64,000 nt of DNA, taken from contig JAVDPC010000010.1 of NCBI GenBank assembly GCA_031296915.1, positions 62,001 to 126,000 of the forward strand, read 5' to 3'. Positions 17,313-24,798 of the stretch are shown here, piece by piece. The notes below the pieces were generated by a model. The model ran no database searches. It saw nothing but the letters and a program-made list of their open reading frames with translations, and was not told the DNA's origin. Each line of letters starts with the position of its first letter. Positions within the stretch are counted from its first letter, which is position 1. A program made the translations under genes and the position numbers. The DNA comes from Cerasicoccus frondis. GTDB taxonomy: Bacteria; Verrucomicrobiota; Verrucomicrobiia; Opitutales; Cerasicoccaceae.

Positions 17313-17408
17313 AAGTAATCATACCCAGAATAGCCCGAGGAGGTCCAATGGGCATTGCGCGTCAAGGCGCCACTCGCCGCCGAGAACCTCCCAACTGCCG
17401 CATACCCT

Positions 17409-17425
17409 ACTTTGCATCGCAAAGT
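17409..17425. repeat. dispersed palindrome ACTTTGC-ATC-GCAAAGT
   Basis: A perfect 7-bp stem with a 3-base loop, 13 bases past the stop of the solute-binding protein gene. It is one member of the family described in the findings. Confidence 0.7.
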
Positions 17426-17437
17426 CACGCGGCAGGC

Positions 17438-18316
17438 TTAACGCGCACCGCCTTGAAAACGATCCGGGTTGTGGACTTCGGGCTTGGTTCGCTCAGGCGC
17501 GGGCGCCGCTTGTTGCGCCGGACGCGACGCCGGGCGCCCGACAAATGGCACCCAAAGCTCCAGCATTTTGGCCAGCTCGCCATTGCTTTGCAAATTCCGC
17601 AGGAAAGCCTCCGCAGCGAGCTTCATCTCCGGATTGGTTTTGCTCACGCCCCAAGCAATGTATTCGTTCGTCAACACCGTCGCCAACGGGCTCAGCCCCG
17701 ATCCGCCATCTTCCGAGGCCAGCCACCAAACCGTTGGCGCATCGTAAACGACCATGCCCAGATCGCCATTGGATAAATCAACCGCCGCATCCTGAATGTT
17801 ATCATAGGACACCCGCTCGGCATAGAGGAAATTTTCGCGCACCAGGAAGTCGCCCGTGGTGCCTTCTTCCACACCCACGCGCACCTGGGTGTATTTCAGC
17901 GCCATCGTCGTTGGGTAGCGGGAGACATCGCCCACGCGCACCAGCGGCATTTGGCCGGTCGCCAGGTAAGGCGTCACAAAGTTAATGCGCACCGCGCGCA
18001 GCTCCGTCGCCGTCATGCCGGACATGATGATGTCGATCTTCCCCTCAACGAGCGCCGGGATCAACTCGTCCCAATCCATCACCACAAAATTCAACGGCAC
18101 GCCAAGATCGGTGGCGAATGCCCGCGCGAAGTCAGCCTCCAGCCCCGCCACCCGTTTTTCCTTCACAAAGATCAACGGCGGCTGCACCGGGTTAATCCCC
18201 ACGCGCAATTCACCCGTCGGCAAAAACTTGGGCGCAGTTGGCAGCTCTTGCGCATGCGCTGGCAGCAGCACGCAGCAAATGGCGACGATCAGAAGGCAGT
18301 AAATGCGGTTTGCCAT
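17438..18316 (-). CDS. periplasmic solute-binding protein, family 3
   Basis: A 292-residue protein. The start at 18316 gives a clean signal peptide (MANRIYCLLIVAICCVLLPA, cleavage after AHA); a longer frame to 18433 would put 39 implausible residues in front. The mature protein has the two-lobed family-3 layout: 'GELRVGINPVQPPL', 'GLEADFARAFATDLGVPLNF', 'DIIMSGMTATELRAVRINFVTPY', 'RVGVEEGTTGDFLV'. Such proteins bind amino acids or other small solutes for an ABC importer, or serve as murein-lyase-like or sensor domains. No permease or ATPase gene is adjacent. The C-terminal 30 residues are proline-rich and low-complexity. It is downstream of corA in the same direction (64-base gap), so they may be co-transcribed. 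Confidence 0.8.
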   Translation of the reverse strand: MANRIYCLLIVAICCVLLPAHAQELPTAPKFLPTGELRVGINPVQPPLIFVKEKRVAGLEADFARAFATDLGVPLNFVVMDWDELIPALVEGKIDIIMSGMTATELRAVRINFVTPYLATGQMPLVRVGDVSRYPTTMALKYTQVRVGVEEGTTGDFLVRENFLYAERVSYDNIQDAAVDLSNGDLGMVVYDAPTVWWLASEDGGSGLSPLATVLTNEYIAWGVSKTNPEMKLAAEAFLRNLQSNGELAKMLELWVPFVGRPASRPAQQAAPAPERTKPEVHNPDRFQGGAR

Positions 18317-18380
18317 AAAGCGCCATTGTCCCCGCCAACCACGGCAACGGCAAGCGGTTTTTACACCGCTGTCGCGCAAA

Positions 18381-19505
18381 TCATATCCAGCGCTTCTTGC
18401 GGAAATAAACCAGGAACGCCGCGAAGATCGCAAACATGAAGCCCAGGCACATCAGGTAGCCATACTTCCAGTAAAGCTCCGGCATGTTCCACTTGCTGAC
18501 TTCATGGTCGAAGTTCATGCCATAAACGCCGGCAATGAACGTCAGCGGCAAAAACAGCGTGGCGATGATCGTCAGCACCTTCATGACCTCGTTGGTCCGG
18601 TGCTCCTGCTCCAGGTGATAAAACTCCTGCATGGTTTGCAGGATAATCCGGCTGTGGTCCAGGCGGTCCACCGCCCGGCGCGCGGAGTCCGCCAAGTCGC
18701 GAAAATAAAATCGATCCGCCTCCGCCAGCAACGGATGGTCCAGCAGCTCGATGCGGTTCGCATTATCACGGATCGGCAGCAGGATGCGCATCAGCGCCAG
18801 CACCGCGCGCTTCTTGCGGTAGATGGTTTCGATGTTAAAACCCGGATCATGCGGACTGCGTTTCTTGCGCGGCGGCAAGTCGGGCTCCTCGATCATGTCC
18901 TGCTCCATCGCAACGATGTCGTCCTCCACCTCGTCGACGATGGACAGCAGAAAGTCATTCTTCACATCCAGCAGCGCAAACATCAGGTAACTGTGCCCAC
19001 GGCTGCGGATCCGCGCGCTGGCCTTGCGGATGCGGCGCGCCACCGGCTCGAACAATTCCTCGCCGCTTTCCTGCACACTGAGCAGAAAATTGTCGCCCAG
19101 GTAAAGCGCCACCTGCTCCATGTAAATCGCGCGCTCCTCCTGCTTGAAGAGCCCGGCCTTGGTCAGCACAAAAAGATCGTCATCAAACTCGTCGACTTTC
19201 GGCCGCCCCTCGGTGTTGAGCAAGTCCTCGATCGCCAGCGGATGCACCCCCAGCTTCGTCGCCAGGTTCGTGATGAGCGCCTGGTCGCCCACGCCGCGGA
19301 TGTGTATCCAGTTGATTGCGTGCTGCCCCATCGTCTCCGTCAGCTCATCTACCGAGCAATTGAGCTTTTCGACGAAATCCGTCTCGCAATACGACATCAG
19401 CCGCAGCTCCGTGTCCGGGCAAATCTCGCTCTCCAATGGGACCACTTCGCCCGGCGGCAGGCCAATGCCGTGATGAAATACTGTTTCCCGGGTCACGATG
19501 CGCAT
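18381..19505 (-). CDS. corA: CorA-type magnesium/cobalt transporter
   Basis: A 374-residue inner-membrane divalent-cation channel. The long N-terminal cytoplasmic domain contains 'IHIRGVGDQALITNLATKLGVHPLAIEDLLN', typical of CorA. The C-terminus has two transmembrane helices with the signature 'GVYGMNFD' (GMN motif) between them and a basic tail 'YFRKKRW'. I choose the ATG at 19505 because the family begins there; the frame upstream to 19589 runs through an inverted repeat. The region before the start is A/T-rich and G-poor. Function is clear from the family. Confidence 0.92.
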   Translation of the reverse strand: MRIVTRETVFHHGIGLPPGEVVPLESEICPDTELRLMSYCETDFVEKLNCSVDELTETMGQHAINWIHIRGVGDQALITNLATKLGVHPLAIEDLLNTEGRPKVDEFDDDLFVLTKAGLFKQEERAIYMEQVALYLGDNFLLSVQESGEELFEPVARRIRKASARIRSRGHSYLMFALLDVKNDFLLSIVDEVEDDIVAMEQDMIEEPDLPPRKKRSPHDPGFNIETIYRKKRAVLALMRILLPIRDNANRIELLDHPLLAEADRFYFRDLADSARRAVDRLDHSRIILQTMQEFYHLEQEHRTNEVMKVLTIIATLFLPLTFIAGVYGMNFDHEVSKWNMPELYWKYGYLMCLGFMFAIFAAFLVYFRKKRWI

Positions 19506-19554
19506 TTTTTTAAAAAAAATTATTTTCGGGCCGATTCCAAGCCCCCGTTTTGTT

Positions 19555-19637
19555 GATTTTTGGCGCCGCTTACCACGAGTGAAAGCCACTCACTATTAGT
19601 CACTAATACTGAGAGCTAGTCAGTGGCGCCAAAAATC
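19555..19637. repeat. 13-bp inverted repeat with inner palindrome
   Basis: GATTTTTGGCGCC (19555-19567) is inverted exactly as GGCGCCAAAAATC (19625-19637). Inside lies the perfect palindrome TATTAGTCACTAATA (19594-19608). It is 50 bases upstream of the corA start; it could be a regulator site or a structural boundary of the phage cassette. Confidence 0.65.
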
Positions 19638-19659
19638 CCCCCGAACTCAGAAAAAGTGG

Positions 19660-19706
19660 CCAACTGAGCCAACTGAAGCAACTGAGCCAACTGAGCCAAC
19701 TGAGCC
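19660..19706. repeat. 9-base tandem repeat
   Basis: About five copies of CAACTGAGC, one degenerate (CAACTGAAG), stand head to tail. No coding role. Confidence 0.75.
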
Positions 19707-19744
19707 ATTCACAGCCTGAAAAAACTTTGATATTATACACACAT

Positions 19745-19860
19745 CGTCAGGGGCGAACGGGCAGACCAGCCATTCAAAACCAGGCAAACTCCTCGCACAG
19801 TCACCCTTCACCTAAAACGCCATCCACGAATACGCCCGGTCTGCCCGTTCGCCTCTGACG
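19745..19860. repeat. 23-bp inverted repeat with 70-base loop
   Basis: The arms are 19745-19767 (CGTCAGGGGCGAACGGGCAG, then ACC) and 19838-19860. They are inverse complements with a single mismatch that is a G-T wobble in RNA. The loop is AT/C-rich without a gene. It stands just before the first gene of the phage cassette. Confidence 0.75.
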
Positions 19861-19932
19861 CCAACTCTGCAACACAAAGTAACCTCCACACTTCAACACA
19901 TCCACACCTCAACACCTCAACACCCAAAAAAA

Positions 19933-20382
19933 ATGAATCCAGCATTCCCAGCCGAACTCATCACCCTCGTGGGCTCCTCGCTCATGGGCGGCGTGATGAA
20001 AATGTGGGCCATGTCCAACGCCGCCCGTCGCGAAGAACGCCTGCTCGCCATGCAGGCGCTCAACCAACAGGCCGGTCACATCGACAGCGCCCGACGCTAC
20101 TCCAACCCGGGCTTCCAATGGACGCGCCGCGTCATCGCACTCACGTGCGTTTTCTCCGTCATCGCCCTGCCGAAGATCATCGCCATCTGGCGCCCTGACA
20201 TCCTCATGCAGGTCGGTTACCCGGAGATTGAAGAAGGCTTTTGGTTCTTCACCAACGACGTGGAAAAAATCCACTGGAAGGAAGTCCGCGGCCTCACGAT
20301 CACCCCGCTCGACACGCATTTGCTGAGCGCCATCGTCGGCCTTTACTTCGGCGGCTCCCTCGCCGGCCACAACCGGTTCTAA
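19933..20382 (+). CDS. phage membrane protein, possibly a GTA-type 3-TM holin
   Basis: A 149-residue protein with three hydrophobic stretches: 'LITLVGSSLMGGVMKMWAM' (about 10-28), 'RVIALTCVFSVIALPKIIAI' (about 70-89) and 'LLSAIVGLYFGGSLAG' (about 130-145). A charged, helical segment lies between the first two. Layout and the 'NPGFQWTRRVIAL' segment recall holins of three membrane spans found near phage and gene-transfer-agent clusters, but this is a weak recognition. It is the first gene of the head cassette and is preceded by a G-free leader of about 47 bases and no Shine-Dalgarno sequence. It would permeabilise the inner membrane if truly a holin. Confidence 0.5.
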   Translation: MNPAFPAELITLVGSSLMGGVMKMWAMSNAARREERLLAMQALNQQAGHIDSARRYSNPGFQWTRRVIALTCVFSVIALPKIIAIWRPDILMQVGYPEIEEGFWFFTNDVEKIHWKEVRGLTITPLDTHLLSAIVGLYFGGSLAGHNRF

Positions 20383-20393
20383 CACGATGTAAG

Positions 20394-20557
20394 GTGAGTA
20401 AGGTGGGTAGTGTGAGTAAGGTGCATAAGGTTATTCCGAAAGATAACAACTGCCCCCACACCAACACTACCCCACCTTACAAACCTTACTCACACTACCC
20501 ACCTCACTCACATTACCCACCTTACTCACCCTATCAACCTTACCCACCTTACCAAAA
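20394..20557. repeat. inverted 28-mer and G-free leader
   Basis: 20394-20421 (GTGAGTAAGGTGGGTAGTGT then GAGTAAGG) is inverted at 20484-20511 with one mismatch. The whole tract 20461-20554 contains no G; it is built from words like CCTTACTCAC and CTACCCACC and runs up to the ATG at 20558. Confidence 0.75.
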
Positions 20558-20887
20558 ATGAACACCCATCCTGAATTCCTCGGCTCCATGGTCCTCGCCG
20601 GCGCCACGCTACTCGGCGGCCTGCTGGTCATCATGCGCCTGCGTGAACACTTTGCAGAGCGCCCGGACCCCAAGCTCACCTACGCCACCCAGGCGCAGCT
20701 CCAGCAGTTGCGCAAGGAAGTGGCCGCCCATCAACGCGACCAGAAAACCGACCACGTCGACACCCATCGACTCATTCGCCAAAACGCCGAGCACATCGCC
20801 GCCCTCATCGCGCAGTCCAAAATCTACAATCAGCGCATAACTGAGTTCGACGCCAAGTTCGACCACCTCCACCAACGCCAACGTTAA
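20558..20887 (+). CDS. phage-cassette protein with one TM helix and coiled coil
   Basis: A 109-residue protein: hydrophobic N-terminus 'MVLAGATLLGGLLVIMRL' (about 10-28), then a highly charged, glutamine-rich helix likely to form a coiled coil. The shape resembles phage Rz-like spanins or small membrane-anchored accessory proteins, but I recognise no family. The stop codon TAA is part of the palindrome that follows. Being between a holin-like and a small-terminase gene, a lysis role is possible but inferred only. Confidence 0.55.
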   Translation: MNTHPEFLGSMVLAGATLLGGLLVIMRLREHFAERPDPKLTYATQAQLQQLRKEVAAHQRDQKTDHVDTHRLIRQNAEHIAALIAQSKIYNQRITEFDAKFDHLHQRQR

Positions 20888-20905
20888 CTTTGCGCTACAA
20901 AGTTA
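20885..20905. repeat. dispersed palindrome TAACTTTG-N5-CAAAGTTA
   Basis: An 8-bp perfect stem. Its first three bases are the stop codon of the 109-residue protein. Confidence 0.75.
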
Positions 20906-20942
20906 CCCGCTAACTCCCGCCACCCCCAACGTCCCAACACAC

Positions 20943-20972
20943 CCCGGCGCCGCAAACCCACGCGGCGCCGGG
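20943..20972. repeat. GC-rich 11-bp hairpin
   Basis: CCCGGCGCCGC (20943-20953) pairs exactly with GCGGCGCCGGG (20962-20972) around AAACCCAC. No T run follows, so it is not a classical terminator. It lies 85 bases before the small-terminase start. Confidence 0.7.
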
Positions 20973-21057
20973 CGGGGCCCCCGCATGCCCAAAACTCAAC
21001 CTCCCAACCTCCAAACCTCCAAACTTCCAAACGTTCAAACCTTCAAACCTCCCAACC

Positions 21058-21432
21058 ATGAACACCCACCAAACCCAACTCCGCGACGCCCGTCGCAAGA
21101 TTGAAGACATCCTCGAAACCGCCTGCCCTGGGCACAACATGGCCGAGGCCTCGCTCGCCGTCGCCTGGGAGTCGCTGTTCCGCCTCATGTGCGAAGACAG
21201 CTGCCTCGAACTATCCGAGCTCAACACCGTGTCCGCCGTCATCCATAAGCTCGTCGGCGCCTTCACTCAGCTCAAATCGCTGGAGATCAAAGTCCGCGAC
21301 GCCGACATGAAGCAGACCGAGTTCGACCTCAAGCGCGCCCAACTCGAAAACGCCTTCCGCCTCGCCACGCAACCCAACGGCCTCACCCCCGAGTCACTCC
21401 GTGAAATCGAGCAAAAGCTCAACCTCCTCTAA
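21058..21432 (+). CDS. probable small terminase subunit (Mu gp27-like)
   Basis: A 124-residue, mostly helical protein in front of the large terminase. The segment 'LELSELNTVSAVIHKLVGAFTQLKSLEIKVRDAD' recalls the gp27/DUF3486 type partner of Mu-like large terminases. It would recognise phage DNA and stimulate packaging. The leader (20999-21057) has one G in about 60 bases and consists of the repeated words CCTCCAAAC and CTTCAAAC. An antisense gene separates it from the large terminase, which is unusual. Confidence 0.55.
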   Translation: MNTHQTQLRDARRKIEDILETACPGHNMAEASLAVAWESLFRLMCEDSCLELSELNTVSAVIHKLVGAFTQLKSLEIKVRDADMKQTEFDLKRAQLENAFRLATQPNGLTPESLREIEQKLNLL

Positions 21433-21502
21433 CGCCACGTACCACTCGTCGACTCTCAACAACCTCCACACATCCCAACCTCCACACCTCAACACCATGC
21501 CA

Positions 21503-21862
21503 TCAATTACTATTAAAATCTATCCGATTCAGCTTCTGCACAAACTGCTCATAAAAGGCATTGCCGGTGCGCAGCGTTTTCTCCGGCACGTCGAGCGTGT
21601 CCCACTCGGCGCCGCTCACGAGATTCAGGATCGCCACCTTTCCTTCATAGGTATCCAGCCGCCACAGGTCACCTTCGGCTGACACCAGAAAAACGTAGCG
21701 CCCACCCTGCTGCTGAATCAGCCGATCCAGCTTCGTGTTCAGCGACTCAATATTCGTCGCGCCGCTCGTCTTCTTCGACTGCGCCTGCGCTGTGCCCATC
21801 AGACCAACCAAAAGGGCGATCATCACGATCCCCATCCGCCAATGAAAAATGTGTGTGTTCAT
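21503..21862 (-). CDS. small secreted protein inside the phage cassette (moron-like)
   Basis: A 119-residue protein on the strand opposite to the phage genes. The start at 21862 gives 'MNTHIFHWRMGIVMIALLVGLMGTAQAQ', a clear signal peptide ending in AQA. The mature part starts with a short charged helix ('NIESLNTKLDRLIQQQGGRY') and a beta-rich half ('YVFLVSAEGDLWRLDTYEGKVAIL'). The frame upstream of 21862 only translates a repeat tract. It sits between small and large terminase genes in antisense orientation, the typical position of a phage moron, a gene expressed independently of the lytic genes. I recognise no family. Confidence 0.6.
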   Translation of the reverse strand: MNTHIFHWRMGIVMIALLVGLMGTAQAQSKKTSGATNIESLNTKLDRLIQQQGGRYVFLVSAEGDLWRLDTYEGKVAILNLVSGAEWDTLDVPEKTLRTGNAFYEQFVQKLNRIDFNSN

Positions 21863-21916
21863 GAACCCACAATGCCACGCCCCCTCCCCGCTGTCAACCA
21901 CCCCCACTCCCAAAAA

Positions 21917-22009
21917 CACCTCACCCACACTACTCACACTACTCACACTACCCACCTTACCAACATTACCCACCTTACTCACCTTACCCACTTCCTAAAC
22001 ATCATTAAA
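21917..22009 (+). promoter_or_regulatory. G-free leader of the large terminase gene
   Basis: From about 21908 to 22009 no G occurs. The tract is a chain of ACTACTCAC, CTACCCACC and TTACTCACC words ending in TAAACATCATTAAA before the ATG at 22010. No Shine-Dalgarno sequence is possible here, since it would need G. Confidence 0.7.
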
Positions 22010-23413
22010 ATGTCCTTCTTCCTCCCATATCAACAACGCTGGATCGATGACCCTGCGCCTTTCAAAATCATGGAAAAGTCGCGCCAGGTCGGCATCTCCT
22101 GGGCCAGCGCTTACGCCTGTGTTCGCCGCGCCGCGCAGAGTGGTCAGCGCCTGGACACGTGGGTCAGCTCCCGCGACGCCATCCAGGCGCAGTTGTTCCT
22201 CGAAGACTGCCGCGCCTTCGCCGACACCCTCAACCTCGCCGCCACGTCGCTCGACTCCCCACTCCTCCCCGACAAGCACGCCGCCAACTCACAAACGCTG
22301 CGCTTCGCCGCCGGCCCCCGCATCCATTCGCTCACCAGCAACCCCGACGCCCAGGCCGGCAAACGCGGCGCCCGCGTGCTCGACGAGTTTGCCCTCCATC
22401 GCAACCCGCGCCAGCTCTACTCCATCGCGGCGCCCGGCCTTACCTGGGGCGGCCAGTTGGAGATCATTTCCACACACCGCGGTGCGCAAAACTATTTCAA
22501 TGAACTCATCAACGAAGCCCGTCACGGCGGCAACCCCAAAGGCGCCTCCCTTCACCGCGTCACCCTTGAGGACGCACTCGCACAAGGCTTTCTCGCCAAG
22601 CTCAAAACCAAGCTTCCCGCCCACGACCCGCGCCAGCAAATGGACGCTGCCGATTACTTTAACTTTGTGCGGCAAAGTTGCGCCGACGAGGAAACCTTTC
22701 TCCAGGAGTATTGCTGCCAACCCGCCGACGACTCCAGTGCGTTCCTCCCCTGGGACCTCATCGCCAACGCCGAATACGCAGAACACGAACCTTGGGAGCT
22801 CGATCTGCGCACCCATCGCCTGCTCTCCCCCACCCCTTCAAAAATCCACACTCCGCATTCCGCACTCCGCAACGACTCCACACTCTACCTGGGCGTCGAC
22901 ATCGGGCGCGATCACGACTTGTCCGTCTTCTGGCTCGTCGAATCCATCGCCGATCAAACTTTGTCTCGCAAAGTAATCTGCCTTCGCGACACGCCTTTCG
23001 CCGAACAAGAGGCCACGCTCGACGACCTCATGCGCCTCCCCGGCCTCCGCCGCGCCTGCATCGACCAGACTGGCCTCGGTCGCCAGTTCGTCGAGCGCGC
23101 CCGCGAGCGCTATGGCCGCTACCGCATCGAGGGCGTCACCTTCACGCCCGCATTAAAAGAGGCCCTCGCCTACCCGCTCCGCAGCGCCCTCGAAGAACGA
23201 CGCGTCAAAATCCCCCACTGCAAAGACATCCGCGCCGACCTGCGCGCCATCAAGAAAGAAGCCACCAGCGCCGGCCACATCCGCTTCTCCGCCGACCGCG
23301 GCCCCAGCGGCCACGCCGACCGTTTTTGGGCGCTCGCCCTCGCCCTGCATGCGTCCACCAAAGCCAAGCCCCGCCCCCACCTTCAAACCATCAACATCTC
23401 ACGCCCTTACTAA
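22010..23413 (+). CDS. phage terminase large subunit (Mu gp28-like)
   Basis: A 467-residue packaging motor. The ATPase part shows 'MSFFLPYQQRWIDD', a Walker A-like 'EKSRQVGISWASAYA' (about residues 22-36) and a Walker B-like 'ARVLDEFALHR'. The nuclease part shows 'LGVDIGRDHDLSVFWLVE' with the catalytic Asp pair. The ATG at 22010 is chosen; the frame extends to 21842 only because the leader repeat reads as His-Thr-Leu repeats. Two dispersed palindromes (22661-22679, 22959-22975) lie inside the coding sequence, and residues around 22833-22880 translate a CT-rich tract identical over 20 bases to the hemE leader, which suggests inserted sequence near the linker between ATPase and nuclease. A functional enzyme is plausible because the frame is open throughout. 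Confidence 0.85.
   Translation: MSFFLPYQQRWIDDPAPFKIMEKSRQVGISWASAYACVRRAAQSGQRLDTWVSSRDAIQAQLFLEDCRAFADTLNLAATSLDSPLLPDKHAANSQTLRFAAGPRIHSLTSNPDAQAGKRGARVLDEFALHRNPRQLYSIAAPGLTWGGQLEIISTHRGAQNYFNELINEARHGGNPKGASLHRVTLEDALAQGFLAKLKTKLPAHDPRQQMDAADYFNFVRQSCADEETFLQEYCCQPADDSSAFLPWDLIANAEYAEHEPWELDLRTHRLLSPTPSKIHTPHSALRNDSTLYLGVDIGRDHDLSVFWLVESIADQTLSRKVICLRDTPFAEQEATLDDLMRLPGLRRACIDQTGLGRQFVERARERYGRYRIEGVTFTPALKEALAYPLRSALEERRVKIPHCKDIRADLRAIKKEATSAGHIRFSADRGPSGHADRFWALALALHASTKAKPRPHLQTINISRPY
22661..22679. repeat. dispersed palindrome AACTTTG-N5-CAAAGTT
   Basis: A perfect 7-bp stem within the terminase coding sequence (codes for N-F-V-R-Q-S). Confidence 0.7.
22959..22975. repeat. dispersed palindrome ACTTTG-N5-CAAAGT
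   Basis: A perfect 6-bp stem within the terminase coding sequence (codes for T-L-S-R-K). Confidence 0.7.
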
Positions 23414-23427
23414 CTCTGCATCGCAAA
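23412..23427. repeat. degenerate palindrome at the terminase stop
   Basis: AACTCTGC-ATC-GCAAAG overlaps the TAA stop of the large terminase; one pair is broken relative to the other copies. Confidence 0.5.
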
Positions 23428-23538
23428 GCAAGTAACCACGCTCACACAGCAGCTTGTCTAGAGACAGCGCCCTACCTTTCCCAACCAACCGCCAACTAAC
23501 CTAAAACTTAACACCTAATTCCTAAAACCAAATCTACC

Positions 23539-24717
23539 ATGAAAACAACCACCGCCATCCATCCTAACCGCCTGCGTCGCTCCCGGCGCGCGGCGTTCAA
23601 TCCCGTCCGCAATCTCACGCCCGAGAGCCTCACCCGGCAGCTCGACTCGTTTCACGCCGGATCGCTCGCCGAGGCCGCCCGCTTGTGGGAAGTCATCGAG
23701 CAGCGCGACGACATCGTCAAATCCGTCGCCACCAAACGCAAGAAGGCGCCCGCTCGCTTCGGCTGGGACATCATTGCCGAGGACAACTCGCCGCAAGCTT
23801 TGCGTCACAAAGCTTCGCTCGAACACTTCTACCAAAACGTCGAAGCCATGAGCGCAGTCGACCAAAACGAACGCGGCGGCATGGGCCTGCTCATCCGCCA
23901 AATGATGGACGCCATCGGCAAGCGTTACGCCGTCCACGAAATCGTCTGGCGCCCCCGGACCGGCGCCGAGGCGTCGCTCAGCGCGAGCTTCCGCTTCGTC
24001 CCGCTGTGGTTCTTTGAAAACCGCACCGGCGCACTGCGTCTCCTGCCCAACGACGCCGCCCTGGAAGGCCAAAGCCTGCGCGACGGCGAGTGGCTCATCA
24101 CCACGGGCGATGGCCTCATGGAGGCGACCAGCGTGGCCTACCTCTTCAAGCACCTCCCCCTCCGCGACTGGCTCGTCTACTGCGAGCGCAACGGCATGCC
24201 CGGCGTCCGCGGCGTGACCGACGCCACACCCGGCAGCGCCGAGTGGGATGAAGCGCTCGACGCCGTCCAGCAGTTTGGCACGGACTTCCGCGCCCTCATG
24301 TCGAGTGGCACGGAGATCGAAGTCGTCGACCTCACCCACGGCAACAGCCTCCCCTACCCCGCCCTCATCGAACGCATGGATAAAGCCATCGCCACGCTTT
24401 GGCGAGGCTCGCCGATGGGCACCATCCAGGACAGCGGCGCGGGCATCAGCCTCATGGGAAAAGAGACGGCGCTCATCGAACGCGAGGACGTCACGCACCT
24501 GTCAGAAATCCTTCACGGGCAAGTCGACCGCTGGGTCACACAATACCTCTTCGGCGAAGCCCCCCGCGCCCGCATCCAGATCCGCCACAAGGACGCCGGA
24601 CCATCGATCGATGAAGTTGACGAAACCCGCGAAGTCATCGCTGAAGCATTGCCCAAGGCGTTCGCTGGTTTCTTCCAGCGCTTTTTCCAACCGCAAACTT
24701 TGCAAGACAAAGCTTAA
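23539..24717 (+). CDS. phage portal protein (Mu gp29-like, DUF935)
   Basis: A 392-residue portal subunit that would form the dodecameric DNA gate of the capsid. Recognisable: 'LTPESLTRQLDSFHAGSLAEAARLWEVIEQRDDIVKSVATKRKKAP' (split family block), 'GMGLLIRQMMDAIGKRYAVHEIVWRP' and 'LPLRDWLVYCERNGMPGVRG', all typical of Mu-like portals. The leader before the ATG has very few G residues. Two dispersed palindromes are in the gene: 23795-23815 inside and 24696-24715 at its last codons. Mu has an F-like head morphogenesis gene next; here it is missing and the protease follows. Confidence 0.87.
   Translation: MKTTTAIHPNRLRRSRRAAFNPVRNLTPESLTRQLDSFHAGSLAEAARLWEVIEQRDDIVKSVATKRKKAPARFGWDIIAEDNSPQALRHKASLEHFYQNVEAMSAVDQNERGGMGLLIRQMMDAIGKRYAVHEIVWRPRTGAEASLSASFRFVPLWFFENRTGALRLLPNDAALEGQSLRDGEWLITTGDGLMEATSVAYLFKHLPLRDWLVYCERNGMPGVRGVTDATPGSAEWDEALDAVQQFGTDFRALMSSGTEIEVVDLTHGNSLPYPALIERMDKAIATLWRGSPMGTIQDSGAGISLMGKETALIEREDVTHLSEILHGQVDRWVTQYLFGEAPRARIQIRHKDAGPSIDEVDETREVIAEALPKAFAGFFQRFFQPQTLQDKA
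23795..23815. repeat. dispersed palindrome AAGCTTTG-N5-CAAAGCTT
   Basis: A perfect 8-bp stem inside the portal coding sequence (codes for A-L-R-H-K-A). The outermost pairs differ from most copies (AGC/GCT instead of AAC/GTT), but both arms changed together. Confidence 0.75.
24696..24715. repeat. dispersed palindrome at the portal stop
   Basis: AACTTTG-N5-CAAAGCTT covers the last codons and the first base of the TAA stop of the portal gene. Confidence 0.65.
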
Positions 24718-24798
24718 TCACTCAACACGGCGGCGATGACAGCGCACCTGTCTCCAGTTTCCAACATCAACACCTCCCCACCTCAACACATCAACACC

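Larger units (their letters stand above)
19506..19932. other. repeat-rich region between corA and the phage cassette
   Basis: It holds no gene. In order it contains a 13-bp inverted repeat, a 9-base tandem repeat, a 23-bp inverted repeat pair and a G-free tract directly before the ATG at 19933. The first three are listed as separate entries. Confidence 0.6.

Noticed and set aside
18303..19556. A 417-codon open frame antisense to corA
   Set aside because: It lies entirely over corA and has a His/Gln/Arg-rich composition typical of an antisense shadow in GC-rich DNA.
20461..20557. Possible CRISPR array
   Set aside because: The repeats are short degenerate words without constant-length unique spacers, and no cas genes are near; the Cas4-like nuclease at 13675 belongs to an integrative element.
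21842..22009. N-terminal extension of the terminase (His-Thr-Leu repeats)
   Set aside because: It is a translation of the G-free leader repeat; the protein family starts near the ATG at 22010.
23515..24498. A 327-codon open frame antisense to the portal gene
   Set aside because: The portal protein is clearly recognisable on the other strand.
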